Positions 18,228 through 27,087 of a stretch of 64,000 bases of DNA are shown piece after piece. This DNA comes from Bacteroidia bacterium. GTDB taxonomy: Bacteria > Bacteroidota > Bacteroidia > UKL13-3. Made by a program: the position numbers and the translations under genes. The stretch is from positions 31,989-95,988 of the forward strand of contig JAIOYZ010000016.1 of assembly GCA_021740845.1 (NCBI GenBank). Direction: 5' to 3'. Below the pieces are notes generated by a model. It did not search any database, was not told where the DNA came from, and saw only the letters and a list, made by a program, of their open reading frames with translations. Within the stretch, counting starts at the first letter, position 1, and every line of letters begins with the position of its first letter.

Positions 18228-21200
18228 TTAATTTATCTGGAGTTTTCTTGAGTATACTTGATCCCCAGATTGAACTCTTATTATATAGAATCCTTTTGGT
18301 TGATGAGTTAAATCCAATTCTTGAACCTGTAAATTGTTTCCTTTTATGGTTTGTTGAACAATTATTTTACCCAACATATCGTAAACGGAAACCTGCACAT
18401 CTTGCGTTTGAATATCTGCTAAGCGCAAATTGATTGAGCCATTACTTGGATTAGGATAAACACTCATTATTTTATCAATGTTCATTACTTCATTAACACC
18501 AGTTGGGGTTGGTTCTTTCAAAACATTTATTACTCTTTTGGCTACAGGTGATTGATTGCCAGAAAGATCCTTAACTACATAGGTAACACTATACAAACCA
18601 GGAGCATCTCCAAAATGCTTGCCTTCCGCATTTATAGGCAAGGAATTAGTAACTACAAGTGATGGTCTCATTTCAGCATCTGTATTATAATTATCAATTA
18701 ATGAAACTGGTGCATCTTCGTAAACTGCCCATCTTGGTAAGTTAACTGTAATGATATTTAATAAATCTACTTGTGGACTAGTTAAATCTTTTATTTTCAC
18801 AACTCTAGAAACAGAATCTTTATTTCCAGATGGATCTGTTGCAATATACCAGATGGTATATTCGCCTATTACATTACTAAGAACGTTACCTTTTTTAGTA
18901 ACCACTATGGTATTTGCTGGCCAATAATTGTCAGATACATTTACACCTGGATCTAAAAATGTGGTATTAACATCCCACTCCATAGGGGTAACTCCTTTTA
19001 ATGTTATTGTAGGCCCCTTGGTATCTTTTACAATTACTTCCACTAAAACTTCATCTCCAATATTTCCGCTATTATCTCTGGCTACATAACGAATAAAGTA
19101 GCTTCCAACACTGTTTACATCTACTGTTCCTTGAATGGTTAAATCAACAAATGAATTTGACCAATAATTATCAGTTACTGTCACCACTTTGGTTAAATCA
19201 ATAGCAGTTCCTACTTGTTGAATGTATGGATTAGATTTAGGTGTTACCTCTGGACGAGTACTATCGCCAATAGTAATTGCTCTTTGCGCATTGTCACTCA
19301 TTCCAAAAGCGTCTACTACTATATAATCCATGCTGTATAGGCCAATCTTAGAGGTATCCAAATCGGTGGTAATTACCACAGAACTATAAATATCAAAACC
19401 TTGATTGTCTTTAGCTATATAGCCGGGTTCAGTATAATCATTATACACCTCTACATAGACATTTTCTGGACCCATCAATGTTAAGGTTGGACCCGTTTGG
19501 TTCAATACTACAAATACGGTTCTATACAAGGTATCACTTACGTTTCCGTATAAATCTGTTGTTATGTATTTCAAGTAATTTGGTCCAACAGCAGTAGTAT
19601 CAACCGTTCCTATGGTTTGGTATTTATGGCTTATGTCACCTTCGATATTATCCATTGAAAGTACTCCTGGATCTACAAAAGTTTTGTTGATTTCTGTATA
19701 ATAAGTTGAATTTCCAATCATGGAAATACTAGGTTTAACTGTATCCATTGGGAAGTTTACGGTATAATCTCTAAACACACCTAAGAAAGTTACACTTGGA
19801 TTTAGGGTAGTTCCAGCATAGGTTACTCCCACTCTCATTCTAGTGGTTCCTATTCTTTGTGTTTCACTTACTTTAACTGTATCTATCTTAGTCAAGTTTT
19901 GAGCATTTATTTCATCCATTACCAATTCGTCATTGGTAAACAATCCATCCATATTAAAATCTATCCAGGCCTTGCGGTCCATTGGGCTAGTGGTGGATGG
20001 ACGAACAACAGTTAACAATCCCTTGCTTCCTCTGTACATCGATGCGGCTTGATTGCCTTCTACTATTTGGAAACATGGGGTATAAGCATTGGTGCTAGTA
20101 TCTAATCCACTTTCTAAGACTACACGACTAATACCCACACTACCATCTGCCAAATTGATATCTGTAATACATGCAGGTTGGTCGTAAGCTCCAATATTTA
20201 CATAATCTACTTTTATCAAAGAGTCGTTTCCGTACTGATTAGTTGTTACCAATTTCACAGTATACTTTGTTCTCTGTGTAAAGCGAATCATTGGATTTTG
20301 ACTTGTATTGCTTGTTCCCATGATAAACTGAGCAGTTCCTGGTGTGAAGGTCCATTTCCAAGTACTTGGACCAAACAAACTCTTATCTGTAAAGCGGAAA
20401 GTATCGGTATTGAAACCTTGTACCTTGTCTGCTTCAAAACGTGTTACTGGTTTTTGAGTAGTTGGTAAGAACAAAACATTTTTGCATGTGGTATCGCTGC
20501 CCACACAATTGTAGGTTACCAAGCATATCTTTTTGTAATTTGGTGTTGTTACCAAGAAGCTTTTATTAGCAGTTGCACCTGTAGAATCATAAACACCATT
20601 TCCATCGGTATCCCATGAGTATTGCATCAAGGTTCCAACAGACGCACTGATAAACTGTACAGGTTGCAAACTAAAGATGGAATCTGGCACCACCATAATA
20701 GATGTTGGTTTTGGATAACTAGCATCTATAACTTCCCATCTGATTGAAAAACCAGCCGAATCGTATGGCAAGGTAGGATTACCAGTACCCAATTTAAACT
20801 TTAGGAACAACCTATTTCCACCTTTTATACCATTCTGCAAAATACTTACAGGCAATTGGTTCACATTAGAACCACCAATTGTTTTTAGAATTGGAGCGGA
20901 TGCACTAGTTCCATTGTGAATTACTATGGAATCGTTGGGCAACATCTTCATTCTATCTACCCAAAGAATAATGCTATCGGCACAAGGCTCTAATAACAAA
21001 CCTTGGCAACCGTTAAGTTGAGAACGTGTATAGCTTAAGCCAGGACCAGAAGCGGCAAAAATAAATCCTTCTTGCTCGGAGCTCTTATCGCTTCCACTAC
21101 CGCTACACATATTTATGCTATTCAATACCTCTATATAATTTGGTTTACAAATGGTATCCCAGCCTCTATCATTCCATGCTTGCAAGCAAATGGTAAACTT

Positions 21201-22394
21201 ACCTGGATCTCCGCCAAAGAACAATGGATTTTGATCAGTTGGTCCTGCAAAGAAATTATTGAAATAAGGAGGTGTAGTACATAAATTACAAGCTGGACTA
21301 TAAGTCCAATACCATTGGAAAGGACCATTAGAAGTGATATCAACTAAAGAAGCATAATCACCAATACCAATCTTTCTGCGTGCGGCAAAGAAATTTGGTT
21401 TAGGAGTTGTATTTGGGGTATCTACCCATATATATTTTAAGATACTATCGCGTAAGCTATCACGCTTGAAATCATTTATTGCAAGTAACCTAACAGGTAC
21501 AAAACCTCTATTAGGGAAAGTATATTTAAAACGCGAATTGTATTTAGCTGTATCAATATATTGTTGTGAAGTCCATGCTACATTTTGGCGGCTATAACCA
21601 AATGGCAGAGGGTTTACACTTGGTAAGTCCCAATAGTTGCGGGTAGCATTGGTGCTTGTAGCAACTAAATCATAAGGACTATTAATCCAAACGGTATCAT
21701 TAGGAATGGTATTTACGGTTGCTTGACTAGGAAAGTAATTGGCAATTGGGGGTAAAATTGGTCCGCCACCACCAGCACCACCAGGCGTTCCTGCTCTAAA
21801 TTCATCAACTACTGCTCCTCCAAATCCACGTAATGAAAGCCCGCCAGGAGTAAGTCCACCAATGGTATAACTAACAATAGAGTTAACTAAAGTTATTCCA
21901 TCTGCAGCATATAAATAACAAGATATATTAGTAGTTGTATTAAATACTACTTCTGCTCTATACCATTGGTTGTATGTATAAGATTGCGGTGATGATATTA
22001 AATCTGCGTAACCCCACGATGCATTTTGCTGAATCAAAAAAGTGGTAGTGTTTGGAGCAAGCAACAAGGAATAACCCCCACCGGATGAAGCGCCAAAACC
22101 AAGGTAAGCTCTTCCAGCAGCGGAGAAATTAACCCACCAACTTATTTTTTGCCCAGCGGTTCCAACTGTAATATCAGTTCTATAAGCCCAATCACCACCA
22201 CATGATAATGCTTTGGAACCTGATTTCACTGGAGAAGTTACAATGGTAGAAGTACCTGCAGCTGCATTAGTCCAGGGCGATGATGGCCAACTAGGTAAAG
22301 TTTCAAAACCTTCAACAATTGCTGGTAATGATTGTGCGCTTAGAGTGCTAATCATTAAAATAAATTGGAAAAACAGGATGTAAATTTTTTTCAT
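18228..22394 (-). CDS. giant adhesin-like T9SS cargo with PKD, GEVED and DUF5011-type domains
   Basis: This surface protein has 1388 residues from ATG 22394. A signal peptide (MKKIYILFFQFILMISTLSA) is followed by a lectin/jelly-roll-like domain (about 20-205), a Pro/Gly linker, PKD-type domains with a CUB-like insert (about 430-550), a GEVED domain (RKAWIDFNMDGLFTNDE, about 800-890), then five Ig-like DUF5011/HYR repeats with the recurring pattern DPGV...D...VGxYxIxY (about 900-1300), and the type-A sorting domain from MSVYPNPSNG to the end. It is probably an exported adhesin. A TTG start at 22415 is rejected because it falls in the -7 box. Domain borders are by eye. Confidence 0.85.
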   Translation of the reverse strand: MKKIYILFFQFILMISTLSAQSLPAIVEGFETLPSWPSSPWTNAAAGTSTIVTSPVKSGSKALSCGGDWAYRTDITVGTAGQKISWWVNFSAAGRAYLGFGASSGGGYSLLLAPNTTTFLIQQNASWGYADLISSPQSYTYNQWYRAEVVFNTTTNISCYLYAADGITLVNSIVSYTIGGLTPGGLSLRGFGGAVVDEFRAGTPGGAGGGGPILPPIANYFPSQATVNTIPNDTVWINSPYDLVATSTNATRNYWDLPSVNPLPFGYSRQNVAWTSQQYIDTAKYNSRFKYTFPNRGFVPVRLLAINDFKRDSLRDSILKYIWVDTPNTTPKPNFFAARRKIGIGDYASLVDITSNGPFQWYWTYSPACNLCTTPPYFNNFFAGPTDQNPLFFGGDPGKFTICLQAWNDRGWDTICKPNYIEVLNSINMCSGSGSDKSSEQEGFIFAASGPGLSYTRSQLNGCQGLLLEPCADSIILWVDRMKMLPNDSIVIHNGTSASAPILKTIGGSNVNQLPVSILQNGIKGGNRLFLKFKLGTGNPTLPYDSAGFSIRWEVIDASYPKPTSIMVVPDSIFSLQPVQFISASVGTLMQYSWDTDGNGVYDSTGATANKSFLVTTPNYKKICLVTYNCVGSDTTCKNVLFLPTTQKPVTRFEADKVQGFNTDTFRFTDKSLFGPSTWKWTFTPGTAQFIMGTSNTSQNPMIRFTQRTKYTVKLVTTNQYGNDSLIKVDYVNIGAYDQPACITDINLADGSVGISRVVLESGLDTSTNAYTPCFQIVEGNQAASMYRGSKGLLTVVRPSTTSPMDRKAWIDFNMDGLFTNDELVMDEINAQNLTKIDTVKVSETQRIGTTRMRVGVTYAGTTLNPSVTFLGVFRDYTVNFPMDTVKPSISMIGNSTYYTEINKTFVDPGVLSMDNIEGDISHKYQTIGTVDTTAVGPNYLKYITTDLYGNVSDTLYRTVFVVLNQTGPTLTLMGPENVYVEVYNDYTEPGYIAKDNQGFDIYSSVVITTDLDTSKIGLYSMDYIVVDAFGMSDNAQRAITIGDSTRPEVTPKSNPYIQQVGTAIDLTKVVTVTDNYWSNSFVDLTIQGTVDVNSVGSYFIRYVARDNSGNIGDEVLVEVIVKDTKGPTITLKGVTPMEWDVNTTFLDPGVNVSDNYWPANTIVVTKKGNVLSNVIGEYTIWYIATDPSGNKDSVSRVVKIKDLTSPQVDLLNIITVNLPRWAVYEDAPVSLIDNYNTDAEMRPSLVVTNSLPINAEGKHFGDAPGLYSVTYVVKDLSGNQSPVAKRVINVLKEPTPTGVNEVMNIDKIMSVYPNPSNGSINLRLADIQTQDVQVSVYDMLGKIIVQQTIKGNNLQVQELDLTHQPKGFYIIRVQSGDQVYSRKLQIN

Positions 22395-22412
22395 AACGAT
22401 TTGACTTGAAAT

Positions 22413-22420
22413 CAAATGTA
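22413..22420 (-). promoter_or_regulatory. -7 box TACATTTG ahead of the adhesin gene
   Basis: The minus strand reads TACATTTG, an exact match to TAnnTTTG. No clear TTTG is seen 17-20 bp further upstream, so only half of the promoter is convincing. The leader would be about 12 nt. Confidence 0.45.
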
Positions 22421-22663
22421 ATAAACTTGCTCTTAAAATAAAGTTAAAAAAAGAAGATTTATTTAATCTTGTTCCTTCTTTATTTAGTGTATTTCATTTT
22501 AATGATTTTTATGAAATTGCACCTAAGAAAGACTTTGGTGGTTCTATTTTTCTTAAATGGGGTTTGCAAATGGATTGATTTTCAAGTGAATTTTTTTTAT
22601 GGAATCAATGTTTACATAATTGCTTTGAAATTATTGATATTTGCGCCTTAAAGTATAGAGTAC

Positions 22664-23935
22664 ATGTTAGCATTAAACTATTTGCGTGAGCAAACCCAAG
22701 ACGCAAAAGACAGATTAAGTAAAAGAAACCCAAAATATGTTGAAACCATAGATACGGTTCTAGCTATAGACGAAGAGAATAGAAAAGCAAAAGCTGAAAT
22801 GGAGAAAAATCAATCGGAGGCGAATGGTTTGGCCAAGAGAATTGGTGAACTCATGAAATCTGGCGATAAAGCAGGAGCTGAAGAATTGAAAGCTCAAACC
22901 GCAAAATTAAAAGAAGCTGGAAAAGGATTGGAAGAGCGTTCTAAGCAATTAGAACAAGAATTATTTGATGTATTGGTAAGCTTGCCAAATACTCCTCATG
23001 AATCGGTTCCTTTGGGTCAGACCGCAGAAGAAAATATTACCGTTTACCAAAATGGTGATATCCCAACACTTGCAGAAGATGCCTTGCCTCATTGGGACTT
23101 AATTAAAAAATACGATTTAATAGATTTTGAATTAGGTGCAAAAATATCTGGTGCTGGTTTTCCGGTTTACAAAGGAAAAGGAGCTCGTTTGCAAAGAGCC
23201 ATGATTAATTTCTTTTTGGATCAAGCCATTGCTGCAGGATTTACAGAAATACAACCTCCCTTATTGGTGAATGCTGAAAGTGGATTTGGAACCGGACAAT
23301 TACCAGATAAAGAAGGTCAGATGTACCATGCAACAGTTGACGATTTGTATTTGATACCTACTGCCGAAGTTCCAATTACCAATATTTATAGGGATGTAAT
23401 TTTAAAGGAAGAAGACTTGCCAATTAAGAATGTGGGTTATACACCTTGCTTTAGAAGAGAAGCTGGAGCTTGGGGTGCACATGTTCGCGGTTTGAACCGA
23501 TTGCATCAATTTGACAAAGTAGAAATTGTACAAATTGCACATCCAGATCAATCGTATGCTTTGTTGGATGAAATGGTAATTCACGTAAAAGGTTTGTTAG
23601 AGAAATTAGAATTGCCTTATAGAATTCTTCATTTATGTGGTGGGGATATGAGCTTTACTTCTGCTTTAACTTACGATTTTGAAACCTATAGCGCAGCTCA
23701 AGGAAGGTGGTTGGAGGTTAGCTCTACTTCAAATTTCGAAAGCTTCCAGGCGAATCGTTTAAAATGTAGGTTCAAAAATAAAGAAGGTAAGAACCAATTG
23801 GCGCATACCTTAAATGGCAGTGCTTTGGCTTTGCCAAGAATCTTAGCAACACTTTTAGAAAACAACCAAACACCAGAAGGAATTCGGATCCCAGCTGCAT
23901 TAGTTCCTTATTGCGGTTTTGATATGATTTCTTAA
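22664..23935 (+). CDS. serS: seryl-tRNA synthetase
   Basis: This class II synthetase charges tRNA-Ser and tRNA-Sec. The N-terminal ~110 residues form the long antiparallel coiled-coil that binds the tRNA variable arm. Motif 2 is CFRREAGAWGAHVRGLNRLH, the serine pocket includes TAEVPITN, and motif 3 is LNGSALALPRILATLLENNQ. At 423 residues it is complete. An iterated decamer (23489-23498) lies inside motif 2 and encodes GLN. A repeat-filled 415-bp spacer follows. Confidence 0.97.
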   Translation: MLALNYLREQTQDAKDRLSKRNPKYVETIDTVLAIDEENRKAKAEMEKNQSEANGLAKRIGELMKSGDKAGAEELKAQTAKLKEAGKGLEERSKQLEQELFDVLVSLPNTPHESVPLGQTAEENITVYQNGDIPTLAEDALPHWDLIKKYDLIDFELGAKISGAGFPVYKGKGARLQRAMINFFLDQAIAAGFTEIQPPLLVNAESGFGTGQLPDKEGQMYHATVDDLYLIPTAEVPITNIYRDVILKEEDLPIKNVGYTPCFRREAGAWGAHVRGLNRLHQFDKVEIVQIAHPDQSYALLDEMVIHVKGLLEKLELPYRILHLCGGDMSFTSALTYDFETYSAAQGRWLEVSSTSNFESFQANRLKCRFKNKEGKNQLAHTLNGSALALPRILATLLENNQTPEGIRIPAALVPYCGFDMIS

Positions 23936-24351
23936 TAGAGTTCATTGCTTTTGGCTTTTAGCCATTGGCCGTTAGCTTTTTATAAGTTTAGTCTGTGCAT
24001 TTGTGCATGTTTTTTGCAGCTGGCAGCTTGCCTCTGGCTTCTGGCTGTGGAGTGGTCTCTGGTCCTTAGTCTTTGGTCTTTGGGGGGAGTTTAATTTGTG
24101 CGTCTGATGTTGTTTTTTGCAGCTGGCAGCTTGCCTCTGGCTTCTGGCTGTGGAGTGGTCTCTGGTCCTTAGTCTTTGGTCTTTGGGGGGAGTTTAATTT
24201 GTGTGTCTGATGTTGTTTTTTGCAGCTGGCAGCTTGCTTCTGGCTTCTGGCAGTGGAGGGGCTTTTGACATTAGTCTTTGGTCTTTGGGGGGAGTGGTTA
24301 AATCTGTGTATTAGTGGCTATTTAAATGAACGTACTTATCACGATGTGTTT
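23936..24351. repeat. 103-bp tandem repeat in the spacer behind serS
   Basis: About three copies of a G/T-rich unit begin at each AGCTGGCAGCTTGC (24018, 24121, 24224), spaced exactly 103 bp; copies 1 and 2 are almost identical, copy 3 is diverged and partly deleted. The unit is made of words such as CTGGCTTCTGGCTGTGG and TTAGTCTTTGGTCTTTGGGG, with strong strand asymmetry (G and T on the plus strand). Before the array, near 23951, lies the TTGGCTTTTAGCC element also found at 16597-16609. No gene is seen in the spacer. Confidence 0.9.
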
Positions 24352-25533
24352 TTAGAACAACTCAGCTGGGTTCAATTTAATTAATTCTTGCCAAGTAATT
24401 CCTTCGGGTGAAATGAGATAGGTTCTATGAGGAGAAAATTTTGAAGTAAATTTATTTAGTCCTTTGGTTTGTGGTTTATTGGTCTTGATTTCCAATGCAA
24501 TAAATTTTCCTTTGTAGGTTAGGATATAATCTACCTCATCTGCACCTTCCCTATAATATAAAATTTCAATACCCTCTTCTCTATAGGTTAAGAAATGGCA
24601 TCCAACTGCAGATTCAACAACCCTACCCCAAACTTCTGGATTGGCTTTTGCTTCTTGAAAATTTTGGTGCCGGTAGCAATTCATAAGTGCATTATTGAAT
24701 ACCTGAAATCTCGGACTAGAACTCTTGGTTCGAGCTTTATCTATGGCAAATTTTGGTAATCCAGTAAGCAATCCTGCTCCATCCAATAACCGCAGATAGT
24801 GGGCTAAAGTGGTGGTGTTTCCAGCATCCTGCAATTGACCCATGAGTTTGGTAAAAGACAAAATTTGTCCCGAATAACTTGAACCCAATTCAAAAAGATT
24901 CCTTAGCAATGCAGGTTTATCAACTCTTGTGAGCATGAGTAAATCTTTGGATATGGCTGTTTCAATTAAAGACTCACGAATATATTGCTTCCATCTATCC
25001 TCATCTTTAATGAGGTATGCGGCACCAGGATAGGCGCCAAACCAGGCATATTCTTCTTCACTAAATCCAAAGGCCTTATTCATTTCAGAAAATCTCCAAT
25101 GTGGAATATGAATCAATTCAAATCTTCCTGCTAAAGATTCGGTTAAACCTTGTTGCAGGAGCAATCGTGACGACCCTAGCAAGATTACATGTAAATTAAG
25201 GTTATTGGCTCTATCTTCATCCCACAATTGTTTTACCTTTTCGCTCCATTGAAAAACTTTTTGTATTTCGTCAATTGCTAGGATAAAAGTTGTACCCCTT
25301 GTTTTTTGAGCAATTCTTGCTTCATTCCAAACTACATTCAACCAACCTTGGTCGCCGACTGCAACAACATCTGCGCTAATGTATTTGTTTGGCATTTTGC
25401 TCACTTCCAATACCTGCCTCACTAAGGTAGTTTTTCCTACCTGTCTTGGTCCGGCAAGCACCTGAATTTGCCTAACAGGCTCAAATAATCTACTTTTAAT
25501 TGTCTCTAAATAAGACCTTTGTATTGTATTCAT
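24352..25533 (-). CDS. AAA-family ATPase with DUF4143 domain
   Basis: The 393-residue protein has an N-terminal P-loop ATPase (AAA_14 type): Walker A VLAGPRQVGKTTL (about 22-34), Walker B TFILAIDEIQKV, and sensor region VILLGSSRLLLQ. The C-terminal half is a DUF4143-like domain ending in a PD-(D/E)XK-like fold (EVDYILTYKGKFIALEIKTN has the D...E-x-K pattern). These proteins are common in Bacteroidota and archaea, are mobile between genomes, and have no settled function. ATG 25533 is chosen because the alternative TTG at 25557 lies inside the promoter/operator. It is monocistronic. Confidence 0.85.
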   Translation of the reverse strand: MNTIQRSYLETIKSRLFEPVRQIQVLAGPRQVGKTTLVRQVLEVSKMPNKYISADVVAVGDQGWLNVVWNEARIAQKTRGTTFILAIDEIQKVFQWSEKVKQLWDEDRANNLNLHVILLGSSRLLLQQGLTESLAGRFELIHIPHWRFSEMNKAFGFSEEEYAWFGAYPGAAYLIKDEDRWKQYIRESLIETAISKDLLMLTRVDKPALLRNLFELGSSYSGQILSFTKLMGQLQDAGNTTTLAHYLRLLDGAGLLTGLPKFAIDKARTKSSSPRFQVFNNALMNCYRHQNFQEAKANPEVWGRVVESAVGCHFLTYREEGIEILYYREGADEVDYILTYKGKFIALEIKTNKPQTKGLNKFTSKFSPHRTYLISPEGITWQELIKLNPAELF

Positions 25534-25536
25534 GAT

Positions 25537-25584
25537 TTTACTCAATGTATTGAGCAAATTTACTCAATATATTGAGTAAAACAA
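25537..25584 (-). promoter_or_regulatory. promoter with two tandem 22-bp palindromic operators
   Basis: Two abutting palindromes precede the ATPase gene: 25559-25580 (TTTACTCAATATATTGAGTAAA, written as two 11-nt halves, is a perfect palindrome) and 25537-25558 (two mismatched pairs). On the minus strand a promoter TTG (25582-25584), 19-bp spacer, TAAATTTG (25555-25562) is interleaved: the perfect palindrome fills the spacer and the second covers the start site. Binding of a dimeric protein there would block RNA polymerase. Confidence 0.75.
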
Positions 25585-25682
25585 TTTTTGTGAAAAATGA
25601 GCTGATTTTCTCCTAACCATTCCACAAAAAGCAAGGGTAATTATGGGAGTTAATTTGCAATAAAGTAGTTCTTCAGATTTAC

Positions 25683-26075
25683 CTAAAGTTTAAGAATTCT
25701 TTTGGTTATGCTGGTTGAATCCTGACCTAATTTTAGGAAATACAAGCCTGGTTGAAGACCTTGAAGATTGATGGCATTTGGTAATTGAAATGCGGTTTTA
25801 GGCCAAATTATTCTGCCTTGCATATCTATAATTTGCAAATCAGTGGCTTCTAAGTTTTTGGATTCCCAATCTATATTCAGGGTTTCAGTAAATGGATTGG
25901 GGTAAACAGAAATTTCATTTAAGTTTGGTTCAAACCGATTAATGGAACTAACCAATTGAGATAATGGTCTGAACCAAATGCCCTTGCTGCCACCGATAAA
26001 CAGAGTGTCTTTATTAATGCAAAATTTATTAATATTCATACTAGGCAAATCATCAGAGATAGGGTGGAAATCAGT
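25683..26075 (-). pseudogene. remnant of a T9SS cargo gene (C-terminal sorting domain only)
   Basis: The open frame starts directly after a stop codon (26076-26078) with no ATG start at the right place. It reads the last beta-propeller-like repeat (NKDTLFIGGSKGIWFRPLS) and a full type-A sorting domain (ISVYPNPFTETLN ... KRILKL). BNR/propeller proteins commonly end this way, so the first several hundred residues appear to be lost by deletion. There is no signal peptide, so the product could not reach the T9SS. The remnant sits beside the mobile-looking ATPase gene and carries an iterated decamer at 25927-25936. Confidence 0.7.
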
Positions 26076-26269
26076 TTAATCCATTTTAAAAATCAGTTAA
26101 GGGAATTAATAAAAAATTAAGATAATGGACCTGCCTAATTTGATAAAAAATTTTAAACAGAATAATTGCAAAACCCAAAATGTTAGCAAGGTTTTATTCT
26201 ATCAGAATTGATTTTAAATTGCAAAAGTTACCCGACGACTTTAGTAAGTCGTTTTAGTTTTAAGGCATA

Positions 26270-26308
26270 AAAAAAGTCCAGAATTGATTTTATTCTCTGG
26301 ACTTTTTT
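26270..26308. terminator. terminator behind lspA
   Basis: A 13-bp perfect stem, AAAAAAGTCCAGA with TCTGGACTTTTTT, encloses a 13-nt loop. It has T-runs in both directions and lies about 22 bp past the lspA stop. Confidence 0.92.
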
Positions 26309-26329
26309 ATTCAAAAAATATAGTGACAA

Positions 26330-26947
26330 TCACCCTTCAGTTTCCACTTCTGGCGCGATAGTGCTTTCGCTTTCAGCTTTATTTTCTTCTTCAGTTACTG
26401 CTTTTTGAAACAAGAGTATCATTACAAAACCCAAGCTAATGGCGGCATCTGCTATATTGAAAACCGGTCTGAAAAATTCAAAATCTTCACCTGCCCAGAA
26501 GGGCCAGTTTTCTGGAATGGTAGTTTGAATTAGTGGGAAATACAACATATCAACTACTCTTCCATGAAACCATGAATCGTAGCCAAAATAAACACCGTAA
26601 AAAACGCTATCAATAATGTTTCCTAAGGCTCCCGCAACTATAAATACCCAACCATATACATAAATAGGTTTGGTGTTTTTATCTATTAAGGTCTTAATAT
26701 AATAGCCTATTACTCCCACAAAAATAATACGGAACAAGGTTAAAATTATCTTCCCTGTTTTACCGCCAAACTCAAGGCCAAATGCCATTCCATAGTTTTC
26801 TGTAAAATGTAGTTTGAACCAATCGCCTATTACAGAAATTTCTTCACCAAGATAAAAGTGATTTTTGATGTAGAATTTAAAGACTTGGTCCAAAACCAAA
26901 ATACTACTTAGGATAACAAACGGAATGAAAAATTTCTTAATGTTCAT
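26330..26947 (-). CDS. lspA: lipoprotein signal peptidase (SPase II)
   Basis: LspA cleaves the signal peptide of diacylglyceryl-modified prolipoproteins in the inner membrane. The 205-residue protein has four membrane helices and the conserved boxes: DQVFKFYIK near residue 20, FTENYGMAFG, GALGNIIDSVFYG with the first catalytic aspartate, and FNIADAAISLG with the second. A 20-residue acidic C-terminal tail is extra. It follows the DksA-like gene in the conserved ileS-dksA-lspA order, but a terminator and its own promoter lie in between, so it can be expressed separately. Confidence 0.96.
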   Translation of the reverse strand: MNIKKFFIPFVILSSILVLDQVFKFYIKNHFYLGEEISVIGDWFKLHFTENYGMAFGLEFGGKTGKIILTLFRIIFVGVIGYYIKTLIDKNTKPIYVYGWVFIVAGALGNIIDSVFYGVYFGYDSWFHGRVVDMLYFPLIQTTIPENWPFWAGEDFEFFRPVFNIADAAISLGFVMILLFQKAVTEEENKAESESTIAPEVETEG

Positions 26948-26967
26948 GAATGCAGTTTTCTTAAAGG

Positions 26968-26998
26968 CAAATGTAAAAAATACTTAAAGGATGCCAAA
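26968..26998 (-). promoter_or_regulatory. lspA promoter
   Basis: On the minus strand TTTG (26998-26995), a 19-bp spacer and TACATTTG (26975-26968) are an exact match to the Bacteroidota consensus, 20 bp before the lspA start codon. Confidence 0.8.
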
Positions 26999-27040
26999 TG
27001 TATTTGCTTAAATGTAGGAGTTGTTGGATAGGCGGTAAAA

Positions 27041-27072
27041 AGAAAAGCCCCGAGATGGCTCGAGGCTTTTCT
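27041..27072 (-). terminator. terminator behind the DksA-like gene
   Basis: The stem AGAAAAGCC-CGAG/CTCG-GGCTTTTCT has one mismatch and an ATGG loop, and it is followed on the minus strand by a T-rich stretch. It separates the DksA-like gene from lspA. Confidence 0.85.
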
Positions 27073-27087
27073 AATAGTAATATTTAA

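Noticed and set aside
22469..22651. A 60-codon frame upstream of serS
   Set aside because: It is hydrophobic by base composition, has no conserved features and fills only the AT-rich leader region.
24018..24300. The 103-bp repeats as a CRISPR array
   Set aside because: The units are contiguous long repeats with no short repeat and unique-spacer alternation, and no cas genes are nearby.
25534..25557. TTG start for the DUF4143 ATPase
   Set aside because: The codon is part of the -7 box and operator; ATG 25533 follows directly.
26235..26252. A second terminator, ACGACTT-TAGT-AAGTCGT, near lspA
   Set aside because: The stem is only 7 bp, the T-run is interrupted and no plus-strand gene lies upstream; the hairpin at 26270-26308 explains termination better.
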